The notes below the pieces were generated by a model that did no database searches, was not told the origin of the DNA, and worked only from the letters and a program-made list of their open reading frames with translations. From positions 1 to 62,153 of the forward strand of contig VXPO01000008.1 of the NCBI GenBank assembly GCA_009839505.1: 62,153 nt of DNA, given 5' to 3'. The position numbers and the translations under genes were made by a program. How positions within the stretch are numbered: position 1 is the first letter of the stretch; each line of letters opens with the position of its first letter. Origin of the DNA: Gammaproteobacteria bacterium (GTDB lineage Bacteria; Pseudomonadota; Gammaproteobacteria; Pseudomonadales; Azotimanducaceae). This document shows positions 8,996 to 18,322 of the stretch, one piece after another.

Positions 8996-11773
8996 ATGTC
9001 AATGAAGAACAAACCACAACACGCGATCTGGGCCCTCTTGGCGGCGGCGGCGCTGGCGGGAACGGCGTTCGCGCAGGAGGCTGACGAGTCGGAAGACGAA
9101 TCCGCGGACGACGGTATCGAGACCGTCATCGTCACGGGCATCCGCGGCAGCATGCAGCAGTCGCTGGAGCGCAAACGACAGGCGGACCACTTCGTCGACG
9201 CGATCACCGCGGAAGACATCGGAGCATTCCCGGAGCAGAACCTGGCTGAAGCCCTGCAGCGGATCAGCGGCGTCGCCATCGACCGCAAGAGTGGCGAGGG
9301 CAAGTTCGTCAGTGTCCGTGGACTCGGTCCCCAATTCGTGCAGACGACGATCGGTGGTCGAGTCGCTGCGTCCAACAACGCACCGGGGAGCCACGACGGC
9401 CGCGGCCAGACCAACCCGAAATCCCGCGTCGTCGGATTCGACTCATTCCAGGCCGGCCTGGTGCAGGCCGTCGAGGTGCACAAGTCGCCTCGGGCCGATC
9501 ACGTGGAGGGCGGACTCGGCGGCTTCGTGGACATCCAGGCACGAAAGCCCCTGAATCTCGGCGAGCGGCATATCGCCTTCGCGGTGGACTCCACGGTCAA
9601 CGAGCTAGCCGACGATACCGCACCCGGCGTATTCGCCCTGTTCAGCGACGTGTTGAGCGAGACGATGGGCTTCATGGTCTCGGCGCAGTGGGACAACCGG
9701 GTGTTCCGTTCGGACTCCGTCCACCACAACGGCTACATCAACAATCCCCTGCCGGTTGTGATCAACGGCGTGGAAATCGGCACCGGCTACTACCCGAAGC
9801 AGATCCACGGGGAACTGCATATCACGGACCGGGATCGCCTGAACATCTCCTCGGCCCTGCAGTTCCGGCCCTCCGACCGGGTCGACGTGACCCTCGACAT
9901 GCTCTACACCAAGAACGAGGCCTCGGAGATCGACTACTGGCAGTCCTTCCGCCTATCGCAAGGGCATCCCAGGATCACGGCCGCAACGCTCACGGACGAC
10001 AACGGCACCGGCATCTTCACGATGGTTTCCACCTCGGGCGCGGGCGCGTTCATGCAGCACGCCACCGAGGAGGTCGACAACGTGGCGGTGAACTACGGTG
10101 CCAACCTGCAGTTCCAGGCCACGGACAGGCTGTCCCTCAACCTCGATGTGGCGGTGTCCGACACGGAAGCCCCGATCATGAATCGGGACGCCCTGATGCG
10201 GAACACGCGGGCCCAGATGACCTATCGCCGGGGCGAGGCGGGCGCGATTCCCTCGCTGACGTCGAGTTCTCCCTTGAACGACCCCAATTTCTACAGCGTC
10301 GTGAAGCAGTCGGTGCAGGAACACATCGTCGACGATTCAAACATCCAGTTCAGGGTGGATGCGACCTACGAACTCGACGGCGACTGGCTCGACACGGTCC
10401 AGGTCGGCTTCCGGTCCTACAGCCAGGAACGCCGGGACCGGTCCCGATACCTGAACAGCAGGGCCTTCATCAACGATCCGATCTCGGAGTTCGGCGGCGG
10501 CCTCGAGTTCCCGGCGAATTCGGACTTCCTGGACGCCATCGGGGTGCACTTCCCCAACCCCGTCCTCAGCCCGCCCTTCCACGCCCTCCAGGAGACGTTC
10601 ACCACCCGGGCGGACGAGATCGAAGCTGGTGGCGGGTTCAACACGGGAACCGGCAAGTCCCTCGCCGAATACACCTCGGGCCGCTTCAACGAAGACGTCG
10701 ATCACGAGGACGACAGCAGGGCGGTATACGCCATGGTCACGTTCAGCGGCGAACTGGGCGACATACCGTATTCCGGCAACTTCGGGGTGCGATACGTCGA
10801 CAACGACACCAGCTCGGAAGGACAGGTCGCGCAGCCGTACAGCATCGACTTCAGCGACCCGACCGCACCGGAGATCCTCATCGGCGCCCCGGAGTTCATC
10901 AGTCAAGGGCACGCCTACGAGCATGTGCTGCCCTCCTTCAATGTCCGGCTCGATCCCCGGGACGACCTCGTGATCCGGCTGTCGGTGGCGAAGGTGATGA
11001 GTCGACCGGACTTCGGCCGAACGCGCCCCAACTTGAGCGTTCAGGCAAGAAACCGCACGATGCGGGGCGGCAACGCCGAACTCGACCCGACCACGGGGGT
11101 GCAGTTCGACCTGGCCGTGGAGTGGTATTTCGCGGACTACTCGATCTTCTCGGTCGGCCTGTTCACGAAGGAGATGGAAGGGTTCATCCAGGATGATTTC
11201 GAAATCGTCCCGTTCCCCAACATCATCGATCCCATAACGAACGCGCCCCTTGTGCTAGAGCACTTCACGCCGCTTAACACCGCGGATTCGAGCCTGGTGG
11301 GGCTAGAGCTTTCGTTCCAGCGAACGATGGAGGGTCTCCTGCCCGCGCCGTTCGATGGGCTCGGCGTGATCGCCAACTACACGATGATCAATTCCGGGTC
11401 GGACTTCGTGAGCCAGAAGACGAACGCCTCGTACAGTGTTCCGGGCTTGTCCGACAACACGGTGAACTTCACGGTGTTCTATGAGAAGGGTCCATGGGCC
11501 GGTCGCGTGTCCTACAACTTCCGTGACGAGTTCCTGGACAATATCGGGGTCGCCTGGCAACCCCACCCGACGTTCGTCGAGCCGTACAGCCAACTCGATG
11601 CGGCCTTCAGCTACGCGCTGACCGACAAGCTCAAGGTGGCCGTCGAAGCCATCAACCTGACCGACGAAAACGTCTACTACTACCATCGGTTGGGAACCGG
11701 CAATCAGGACCACTTCGCGGGGGCCATCAATGCCGGGCGTCGGTTCCAGTTCGGCGCGCGCTACCAGTTCTAG
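8996..11773 (+). CDS. TonB-dependent outer-membrane receptor
   Basis: 925-residue active transporter of the outer membrane. A signal peptide ends near AGTAFAQ. After an acidic linker comes a TonB-box-like IETVIVTGIRG, then a plug domain (FPEQNLAEALQRISGVAIDR, VSVRGLGPQFVQT) and a long beta-barrel closing with FQFGARYQF, the terminal aromatic expected for barrel assembly. The plug resembles the Xanthomonas/Caulobacter-type receptors often used for glycans and other large organic ligands. The ATG at 8996 follows GGAGGGG; a second ATG is two codons on. A TATAAT hexamer at 8870-8875 could be a -10 element but I see no matching -35. It lies immediately before a sulfatase and three PhyH genes. Confidence 0.95.
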   Translation: MSMKNKPQHAIWALLAAAALAGTAFAQEADESEDESADDGIETVIVTGIRGSMQQSLERKRQADHFVDAITAEDIGAFPEQNLAEALQRISGVAIDRKSGEGKFVSVRGLGPQFVQTTIGGRVAASNNAPGSHDGRGQTNPKSRVVGFDSFQAGLVQAVEVHKSPRADHVEGGLGGFVDIQARKPLNLGERHIAFAVDSTVNELADDTAPGVFALFSDVLSETMGFMVSAQWDNRVFRSDSVHHNGYINNPLPVVINGVEIGTGYYPKQIHGELHITDRDRLNISSALQFRPSDRVDVTLDMLYTKNEASEIDYWQSFRLSQGHPRITAATLTDDNGTGIFTMVSTSGAGAFMQHATEEVDNVAVNYGANLQFQATDRLSLNLDVAVSDTEAPIMNRDALMRNTRAQMTYRRGEAGAIPSLTSSSPLNDPNFYSVVKQSVQEHIVDDSNIQFRVDATYELDGDWLDTVQVGFRSYSQERRDRSRYLNSRAFINDPISEFGGGLEFPANSDFLDAIGVHFPNPVLSPPFHALQETFTTRADEIEAGGGFNTGTGKSLAEYTSGRFNEDVDHEDDSRAVYAMVTFSGELGDIPYSGNFGVRYVDNDTSSEGQVAQPYSIDFSDPTAPEILIGAPEFISQGHAYEHVLPSFNVRLDPRDDLVIRLSVAKVMSRPDFGRTRPNLSVQARNRTMRGGNAELDPTTGVQFDLAVEWYFADYSIFSVGLFTKEMEGFIQDDFEIVPFPNIIDPITNAPLVLEHFTPLNTADSSLVGLELSFQRTMEGLLPAPFDGLGVIANYTMINSGSDFVSQKTNASYSVPGLSDNTVNFTVFYEKGPWAGRVSYNFRDEFLDNIGVAWQPHPTFVEPYSQLDAAFSYALTDKLKVAVEAINLTDENVYYYHRLGTGNQDHFAGAINAGRRFQFGARYQF

Positions 11774-11780
11774 CGACTGG

Positions 11781-11803
11781 CCCTACCGGAGGCATGCGTA
11801 GGG
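11781..11803 (+). terminator. Hairpin after the TonB receptor gene
   Basis: Arms CCCTAC (11781-11786) and GTAGGG (11798-11803) pair around an 11-base loop, eight bases after the receptor stop codon. There is no following T-tract, so it may be a weak terminator or an mRNA 3'-end stabiliser. Confidence 0.4.
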
Positions 11804-11880
11804 GCGGGGCCATCGGCGCCCTCGCCTCTACGGCCCAACCAAGGCCGTTCCCTGAACACGGGCGGCCACAAGGGTCGTGA

Positions 11881-11919
11881 GGGCGACCACAGCGCGTCCA
11901 CAAGGACGCGCGGTCGCCC
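11881..11919. repeat. Long two-part inverted repeat upstream of the sulfatase
   Basis: Outer arms GGGCGACC and GGTCGCCC enclose a perfect inner hairpin GCGCGTCC / GGACGCGC with a four-base loop; a three-base asymmetric bulge separates the two stems. It ends 35 bases before the sulfatase ATG. Similar arms (GGGCGAC...GTCGCCC) recur at 61889-61927, and GCGACC/GGTCGC at 45712-45728, which suggests a small family of mobile or terminator-like hairpins. It could terminate receptor transcription or attenuate the sulfatase operon. Confidence 0.6.
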
Positions 11920-11954
11920 CCCACGGGCAAACGCAACCTGACCGCAACGATCCG

Positions 11955-14186
11955 ATGGAATCGACTTTCCGTGGACGGATAGGCGTCACGTACAAGGACT
12001 CGGAGCCGGACTGGCCCACGCCCGCAGCGCGGGGAGACCGCCCCAACGTCCTCGTGATCCTGTTGGACGACACCGGGTTCGGCAACCTGGGCTGCTACGG
12101 GTCGGTGATTGACACACCGAACATGGACGCGCTCGCCACCGACGGTTTGCGCTACAACAACTTCCATGTGACGCCCCTGTGTTCACCCACCCGGGCGTCG
12201 GTGTTGACCGGGCGCAACCACCACGCGGTGGGAATCTCGACGGTGACCGTGTTCGGCGACAACGGGTTTCCCAACCAGCGTTGCCGGGTGACGAGACACG
12301 CGGCGATGCTGGGCGAGATGTTGGGCGAGGAAGGCTTCGCCACCTTCGCCCTGGGCAAGTGGCATGTCAATCCCAAGGACCACTGCTCGGCGGCGGGGCC
12401 CCACGACGAGTGGCCGCTGCAGCGCGGATTCCACCGCTTCTACGGGTTCCTGCCCGGCGCCACCGATCAGTTCAATCCGGAACTGACCTACGACAACCAC
12501 CCCGCACTTCCACCCAAGAGTGCCGAACAGGGCTACCACCTGACCGAAGACCTCGTCGACCACGCCATCGAGTTCGTCAACGATCTCAACGCCGTGCGCC
12601 CCGAGACGCCGTTCTTCATGTACTTCGCGACCGGCGCCATGCACTACCCGCACCAGGCGCCAAAGGCGTACATCGACAAGTACCGCGGTCGGTTCGACGA
12701 GGGTTGGGACGTCTTCCGGCAGCGCTACTACGAGCGGCAGATCGAGCTTGGGATCATTCCCCCGGGCACCCGCCTGCCCCCGAGCAACCCCGGGGTCAAG
12801 CCCTGGGACGAACTCGGAGAGAACGAGCAGAAGTTCGTCTGCCGGCTCCAGGAGACATGGGCCGGGTTCCTCGACCACACCGATGCCCAGATCGGCCGCC
12901 TCATCGAACATCTGCGCGCCATCGGCCAACTGGACAACACGCTCGTCATACTCACCGCCGACAACGGCACGAGCCAGAACGGCGGCCCCTACGGGGTGAT
13001 GAACGCGGGCCCGAGCGGCCGGCGGAACGCGACCAAGTCGGGACAAACCCTGGGAGCGACACTGGGGCGATCCGAACCGGAGGAGGACTTCGACGCCATC
13101 CAGGAAAGGCTCGAGGACATCGGTGGGCCGAAGAGCAACGGCGACATCCCGTGGGGCTGGTCGCAGGTGGGCAACACGCCGCTTCGATGGTACAAGCAGA
13201 ATACGCACGGCGGCGGCATCCACGTACCGATGATCGTTCGCTATCCGCCAGGCATCGGAGATCCGGGGAGCATCCGCGATCAGTTTCACTACGCCACCGA
13301 CATCGCGCCGACCATTCTCGAGGTCGTCGACGTCGAGCCGCGGGCGAGCTATGGGGGCTACCACCAGATGCCCATCGCCGGCACGAGCTTCGCCTACACC
13401 TTCGGCGACGGAGATTGCGCCACCGAAAAGCCAGTTCAGTATTTCGAGATGATGGGCAACCGCGGCCTGTGGTTCGACGGTTGGAAAGCCGTCACCAAGC
13501 ACGAGTACGACGACGACTACGGCAGCGAGAAATGGGAGCTGTATCACCTGGACCAGGATTTTTCGGAGTCCAACAACCTCGCCGATTCCGAGCCGGATCG
13601 TCTACGGAGAATGATCGAACTGTGGTGGGTGGAGGCCGGGCGGAACGGCGTGTTGCCCTTGGACGATCGGTTCGGAACGGGCCGTCCCGCAACCGGTTCG
13701 CAGCCCGTTCGTTTCGTGCCACCCATGGCCCACGTTCCGAGGGCGCAGTCACCCGTCCTCAGGGGCAACTGGTCGCTGACCGCGGACATCGAGATCCTGG
13801 ACGAGGAGACCGAAGGCGTCATCTACGCCCAGGGCTCATTCCTGGACGGGATCTCATTTTTCGTGCAGCGCGGTGCGCTTGGCTTCGCGCACACGACGCT
13901 TGGCGAGGCAACCGTGGGACGATCTGAGACCACGCTACCCCACGGCCGAATAACGGTGGGTGTCGAGATTGAACGCGGCAACGACGACAGCGGCACGGTC
14001 AGCCTCGTGACCGGGGGCCAGAGAGTGGCGTCGATCAGCATCCAGGACATCAGCCGGATGTCGAAGATGCGCGGCGTGGACGTCGGACGCGACCCGCTGG
14101 CCACCGTCACCGACCTCTACCGGGCACCGTTCGAGTTCACCGGAGTCATCCACTCCGTGGAACTGCACCGGTCAGACGAGGACTAG
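11955..14186 (+). CDS. Arylsulfatase-type formylglycine sulfatase (large form)
   Basis: 743-residue sulfatase of the alkaline-phosphatase superfamily, predicted to hydrolyse sulfate esters. The signature CSPTR is at 76-80, so C76 should be converted to formylglycine. The metal-binding DD pair is at 38-39, ALGKWH follows around 135-140, and TADNG supplies later metal ligands. The catalytic domain covers about 30-560; the remaining C-terminal part (GNWSLTADIEIL...) looks like a beta-sandwich seen in the long arylsulfatases of about 750-790 residues. No clear signal peptide, so it may be cytoplasmic. No maturation enzyme is in the window. The start at 11955 is chosen because the upstream extension reads through an inverted repeat. 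Confidence 0.93.
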   Translation: MESTFRGRIGVTYKDSEPDWPTPAARGDRPNVLVILLDDTGFGNLGCYGSVIDTPNMDALATDGLRYNNFHVTPLCSPTRASVLTGRNHHAVGISTVTVFGDNGFPNQRCRVTRHAAMLGEMLGEEGFATFALGKWHVNPKDHCSAAGPHDEWPLQRGFHRFYGFLPGATDQFNPELTYDNHPALPPKSAEQGYHLTEDLVDHAIEFVNDLNAVRPETPFFMYFATGAMHYPHQAPKAYIDKYRGRFDEGWDVFRQRYYERQIELGIIPPGTRLPPSNPGVKPWDELGENEQKFVCRLQETWAGFLDHTDAQIGRLIEHLRAIGQLDNTLVILTADNGTSQNGGPYGVMNAGPSGRRNATKSGQTLGATLGRSEPEEDFDAIQERLEDIGGPKSNGDIPWGWSQVGNTPLRWYKQNTHGGGIHVPMIVRYPPGIGDPGSIRDQFHYATDIAPTILEVVDVEPRASYGGYHQMPIAGTSFAYTFGDGDCATEKPVQYFEMMGNRGLWFDGWKAVTKHEYDDDYGSEKWELYHLDQDFSESNNLADSEPDRLRRMIELWWVEAGRNGVLPLDDRFGTGRPATGSQPVRFVPPMAHVPRAQSPVLRGNWSLTADIEILDEETEGVIYAQGSFLDGISFFVQRGALGFAHTTLGEATVGRSETTLPHGRITVGVEIERGNDDSGTVSLVTGGQRVASISIQDISRMSKMRGVDVGRDPLATVTDLYRAPFEFTGVIHSVELHRSDED

Positions 14187-14189
14187 GCC

Positions 14190-15263
14190 GTGCAGCACCC
14201 GCAGGATTTTCAGGAACGGGCACACACCATGGACCGCCCGGGACACCACTTCGCCTTCCTCATCGCCCCCAACGGCGCCATGCTCGGTCTCGCCGACGAC
14301 GGCAGCCTGTCGCTGTGTGGCGATGCGGACGACCGGGTGGTCTGGGACCGCGTCCCCGGGGGCATCAGGCATGTTGCAACGGACAGGGAGCTTCCCGCCG
14401 AAATCGACGGCGACGCCTGCACGCTGCCCATCGGTTCGGACGAGGTGACCTTCCGCATCGCCCACGGCCCCGAGAAGCTGCCGTCCGAGTCCCTCGAACA
14501 CCTGCGGCGCGACGGCTGGACATGCCTGACCTGCATCCTGCCGCCCGAGACGGTGACGGCGCTGCAGCGTCTCGCCTGCACGGACGACTACGAGCACCTC
14601 GAGATCAACAACGAGGTCCCGAAGCTCTGCCAGGGCGTCGAGGTCGGCCGCGCGATCACCGAGCCGGTCTCGCTGTGGCTCATCCGCCAATACATGCAGA
14701 CCCGCGACCTGCACCTCGGGCATCCACCGGGGTTCGCCGTGCTTCGGCCCTGGGACGGCAAGAGCCGCGTGCAGCGCTGGCACGCCGACATCCCCTATAT
14801 TCCGTCCATCGGCGGCAACGTCGTGGCCGACCGGAAGGGCCCGATCAAGGCGGTGCAGCGCAACGTCTGCGTCTCCGACTTCGGCAAGCACAACGGCGCC
14901 ACGGCCTTCAAGCTCGGCTCCCACGCCGCGGACACGGGACCGCCGCCGGAGTGGAATCCGCTGGCCGACGATGGAGAACCGGCCCGACCCTACAGCGGCC
15001 CCGATGCCGACGTGGTCGAGGCCCCCGCAGGCAGCATCATCCTCTACGACGCGAGGACCTGGCATCGTGCCGGGTTCAACCACAGCGCGCGCAAACGAGC
15101 CGCCATGCTGATGTCGTTCCAGGCGGTCGACGTCATTCCCAAACGGGATACCAGGACCACCTACCAACGACTGCGGGAGAGTCCCATCTACGAAGAACTC
15201 AACGGCAGGGAGCAACGGGAGATCGGCGAACTCCTGCTCAACCAACCGCCGATACCGGCGTGA
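14190..15263 (+). CDS. Phytanoyl-CoA dioxygenase (PhyH) family protein with extra N-terminal domain
   Basis: About 357 residues if the GTG at 14190 is used (three bases after the sulfatase stop, with GAGG in front); an ATG at 14229 is an alternative. Roughly the first 95 residues form a small beta-rich domain (HHFAFLIAPNGAML) that I do not recognise, followed by the oxygenase. Metal ligands are WHAD and the later TWHRAG, followed by ARKRA for 2-oxoglutarate binding. It is the first of three consecutive PhyH genes after the sulfatase and is likely in one operon with it. Confidence 0.87.
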   Translation: MQHPQDFQERAHTMDRPGHHFAFLIAPNGAMLGLADDGSLSLCGDADDRVVWDRVPGGIRHVATDRELPAEIDGDACTLPIGSDEVTFRIAHGPEKLPSESLEHLRRDGWTCLTCILPPETVTALQRLACTDDYEHLEINNEVPKLCQGVEVGRAITEPVSLWLIRQYMQTRDLHLGHPPGFAVLRPWDGKSRVQRWHADIPYIPSIGGNVVADRKGPIKAVQRNVCVSDFGKHNGATAFKLGSHAADTGPPPEWNPLADDGEPARPYSGPDADVVEAPAGSIILYDARTWHRAGFNHSARKRAAMLMSFQAVDVIPKRDTRTTYQRLRESPIYEELNGREQREIGELLLNQPPIPA

Positions 15264-15280
15264 CGACACGGAGACCCGCA

Positions 15281-16039
15281 ATGACGAACGAGCAACTGCA
15301 ACGCGACGGACTGGCCGGCCCATACGAGCTCGCGGACACATCCGGGCTCGACGCCGCCTGTGAGGTCGTCTTCGAACTCAAGGCGCTGCTGCGGCAACAG
15401 AGAAGAGTCGCATCGATCACGGGCATCGAGAACACGGATCCGAACCCGGTGATTGATCGGCACATGGATGTGGAAGCGATCAGGAGCATCTTCTTCGACG
15501 ACAACCTGCAGACCGCGTTGGCCGAGCACTTCGGTGATGGACTCTTCGTCTGGAGGACCAACTTCTTCGTAAAGAGCGACGGCACAGGCCAGAACAAGTG
15601 GCATCACGATCGACACTTCGAGAACGGCAACGAGCCCATCAATCTCTTCGACACCGCCAATCACTTCAGCATTCTCGTTGCGCTGACCGACGTCGGCATG
15701 GACGCCGGCCGGATCGAGTACGTCAAGGGATCGCACGCCCCGATCGACGGGTGGGACCGGGACATTCCGCGGCACATCCTCGAAGTGCCGGAGGTCGTCC
15801 AGGACCGGGTCACGCCCCTACCCCTCAAGAAGGGCCAGTTCGTCCTCTTCCATTCCACGCTGCTGCACCGCAGCCTGGCTTTCGGCAGCGGCGAACGAAG
15901 GGTGTCCCTGGCCGCGAGGGTCGCGAGGGTAGGCACCCAGATTCCCGAATACGGCGCCGAGAACCCGGCGGGTGGAGAGCAGTCTGTCGCGGAGCCGTTC
16001 GTCTACTACCGAAGGTCCGGGATACTCCCCTTGAATTGA
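15281..16039 (+). CDS. Phytanoyl-CoA dioxygenase (PhyH) family protein
   Basis: 252-residue Fe(II)/2-oxoglutarate oxygenase. Metal ligands are in KWHHDRHF (H-x-D) and LLHRSLAFG, with GERRVSLAAR providing the arginine. The ATG at 15281 has GGAG seven bases upstream; the much longer open frame in this phase runs antiparallel to nothing real and simply covers the previous gene in another frame. It is the second of the PhyH trio and begins 17 bases after its neighbour. Only distantly similar to the flanking copies, so this is not a recent tandem duplication. Confidence 0.88.
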   Translation: MTNEQLQRDGLAGPYELADTSGLDAACEVVFELKALLRQQRRVASITGIENTDPNPVIDRHMDVEAIRSIFFDDNLQTALAEHFGDGLFVWRTNFFVKSDGTGQNKWHHDRHFENGNEPINLFDTANHFSILVALTDVGMDAGRIEYVKGSHAPIDGWDRDIPRHILEVPEVVQDRVTPLPLKKGQFVLFHSTLLHRSLAFGSGERRVSLAARVARVGTQIPEYGAENPAGGEQSVAEPFVYYRRSGILPLN

Positions 16040-16045
16040 GCATTC

Positions 16046-16900
16046 ATGCTCGCCGCAACGCAGATCGAAGCCTACGAACGCGATGGCTACTTGGCCATCG
16101 AGAGCGTCCTGACGGTCGAGGAGTTGGACGAACTTCGGCACGTAACCGACGAGTTCGTCGCGAAATCCCGCGACGTCAGTACGAACGACGGGACATTCGA
16201 CCTTGAGCCAGGGCACAGCGCGTCGTCGCCCAGCCTGCGCAGGATCAAGCACCCGGTCAGCAAGCACCCGGTCTACGCGAAATACGCCCGGCACGGACCC
16301 ATCCTCGACATCGTGGAATGTCTCTTGGGACCCGACCTGCGCTACCACAACAACAAGCTGAACATGAAGAACCCCAATGACGGGTCCGCCGTGGAGTGGC
16401 ACCAGGACTGGGCGTTCTATCCGCACACCAACGACAGCATTCTTGAAGTCGGCATCGCGCTCGACGACATGACCGCGGACAACGGCGCGTTGATGGTCGT
16501 GCCGGGTAGCCACAAGGGCCGGACTTGGGACCACCACCAGGACGGCGTCTTCGTCGGCGGCATCACCGACCCCGCGTTCAGCGCGGACGACGCCGTCTCG
16601 GTGACGGTCAAGGCAGGCGGCATCACGCTGCATCACGTGAGGATGGTGCACGGCTCGAAACCCAACCAATCGCACCGACCTCGGCGGATGTTCTTCATCG
16701 GTTTCTACGCCACGGACGCGTGGCCGCTCATCCCCGGCGAGGACTCCCTCGAGGATCTCAACGAGCGGATCGTCCGCGGCAAGCCCACCTTGGAGCCGCG
16801 AATGAAGGATCTACCGGTACGCCTCAGCCTACCCCGCGTCCTAGGCGGCAGCATCTACGAACAGCAGGAGAAGATCCGCAGTCCGTTGCTGCGACGGTAA
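16046..16900 (+). CDS. Phytanoyl-CoA dioxygenase (PhyH) family protein
   Basis: 284 residues, a canonical PhyH. It starts with YERDGYLAIESVLT (the usual family opening), has metal ligands in EWHQDWAFYPH (H-x-D) and the distal MVHGSKPNQS with RPRR after it, and MVVPGSHKGR between. It begins six bases after the previous stop codon, which makes the sulfatase-PhyH-PhyH-PhyH run a probable four-gene operon (11955-16900). The substrate is unknown; the context suggests oxidation of alkyl or ether groups on sulfated organics. Confidence 0.93.
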   Translation: MLAATQIEAYERDGYLAIESVLTVEELDELRHVTDEFVAKSRDVSTNDGTFDLEPGHSASSPSLRRIKHPVSKHPVYAKYARHGPILDIVECLLGPDLRYHNNKLNMKNPNDGSAVEWHQDWAFYPHTNDSILEVGIALDDMTADNGALMVVPGSHKGRTWDHHQDGVFVGGITDPAFSADDAVSVTVKAGGITLHHVRMVHGSKPNQSHRPRRMFFIGFYATDAWPLIPGEDSLEDLNERIVRGKPTLEPRMKDLPVRLSLPRVLGGSIYEQQEKIRSPLLRR

Positions 16901-17011
16901 CAGCGCGCTCGGTCGCGCGAAGCGCGAAGCATGCCCGGACCGTAGCGCCAGTTCGCGCGGTCGCAGCCAAATACGGTACGGTATTCCGTTCGCCAGCGTC
17001 ACAGAGACTCC

Positions 17012-18271
17012 ATGGAACCCAACGACGACCCCTATATCTACAACGGTTTCCCGATGAACACGCCGATGGACATTCGCCTCGGTCTGACGCGGGAGGACGG
17101 CATCCAACACAAGCTGCGTTGGGGAATCATCTCTGCCTCGTCCATTTCGTCCGACTGGGTGAAATCCCTGCAGGACGTACCCGGTGCCAGCTTCGCCGCC
17201 ATCGCCGCCCGGGACATGGACCGCGCGCGGGCCTTTGCCGATGCCCACGAGATTCCCACTGCCTACGACTCCTACCAGGCGCTGTGCGAAGACCCCGACG
17301 TGGACATCGTCTACATCGCCTCCAAGACCTGGGACCACCACCGCGACCTGATGATGGCCATCGCCGCCGGCAAGCACGTGCTCTGCGAGAAGCCGTTCAC
17401 CGACACGGCCGAGCAGGCCAAGGAGGCGTTCGAGGCCGCCGACAAGGCCGGGGTCGTCTGCTGGGAAGGCATGTGGCTGCGGTTCTTTCCCGCCGTCGAA
17501 CATGCCAGGGCCGCCATCGAGCGCGGCGATATCGGTGACATCCGGGTCGTCCAGGCCGACTACCCGGACCGCGTCTACGCGCTGAACCCGGCGATCACCG
17601 GGTTCGGTGCCGATGAAATGCCCGTGATCGCGGCAGCCGGGCGGAAGGCCCGCCCCCAACCCTACGCGAACGGGGTCTTCTCCGCCCACGGCGGTTCGCC
17701 CAGCGCCGCCGTGCTGCAGTATTCCGAACAGGAAGGCATCGCGGTCATCACCTTCCCCAACGGCCGCTTCATCGAGGAGTCGCAGTACATAGGCACTAAG
17801 GGTCGCATCACCATCGAGACGCCCTCGCACCACCCGAGCGCCGTGACCATCCGCACCGGTCGACCGCCGCGTCGCGGAACGCGCCGGGAGGAAGGCAAGC
17901 CCGTGATGGAACTCGACCCGCACACCGGCTGGACCGGCGACTGGATCGAGACCCACTGGAACCAGGACCGCAACCCCAGCGCCGGCCCCTTCAACCTGGT
18001 GGAGCGGTTCGAGTATCCGGTGCCGGCACCCGCGCCCATCACCCGCGGTCAACCGCCGGGCTCGCGCTGGAACGGCGAACGGCTGATCACCTACAAGGGA
18101 TGGTCGTGGCATGGCGGCAACCAGCACGGCTTCACCTACCAGGCCCAAGCGGTGCACCGCTGCATGGCGGCCGGCCTGAAGGAACTTCCGCAGTGGACCA
18201 CCGCCGAATCGATCCGCGTTTGCGAGATCATCGACGAGATCAACCGGCAATGCGCGGAACGCGGGTTCTGA
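17012..18271 (+). CDS. Gfo/Idh/MocA-family oxidoreductase
   Basis: 419-residue NAD(P)-dependent dehydrogenase acting on sugars, inositols or related diols. The nucleotide-binding fold begins at LRWGIISASSIS (about 36-46) and the signature EKP is in HVLCEKPF (122-129). The middle (WLRFFPAVEHAR) is shared almost unchanged with the paralogue at 41389-42438; in contrast this copy has an inserted loop rich in Arg and Trp around residues 285-345. It most resembles the dihydrodiol-dehydrogenase-like branch. It starts a same-strand series with the TIM-barrel isomerase and a second Gfo/Idh gene. Confidence 0.9.
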   Translation: MEPNDDPYIYNGFPMNTPMDIRLGLTREDGIQHKLRWGIISASSISSDWVKSLQDVPGASFAAIAARDMDRARAFADAHEIPTAYDSYQALCEDPDVDIVYIASKTWDHHRDLMMAIAAGKHVLCEKPFTDTAEQAKEAFEAADKAGVVCWEGMWLRFFPAVEHARAAIERGDIGDIRVVQADYPDRVYALNPAITGFGADEMPVIAAAGRKARPQPYANGVFSAHGGSPSAAVLQYSEQEGIAVITFPNGRFIEESQYIGTKGRITIETPSHHPSAVTIRTGRPPRRGTRREEGKPVMELDPHTGWTGDWIETHWNQDRNPSAGPFNLVERFEYPVPAPAPITRGQPPGSRWNGERLITYKGWSWHGGNQHGFTYQAQAVHRCMAAGLKELPQWTTAESIRVCEIIDEINRQCAERGF

Positions 18272-18322
18272 TCGCGTAGCGACGCGGTACGAAGGAAGGA
18301 CAAGGAACACGAAGGAGCATCC

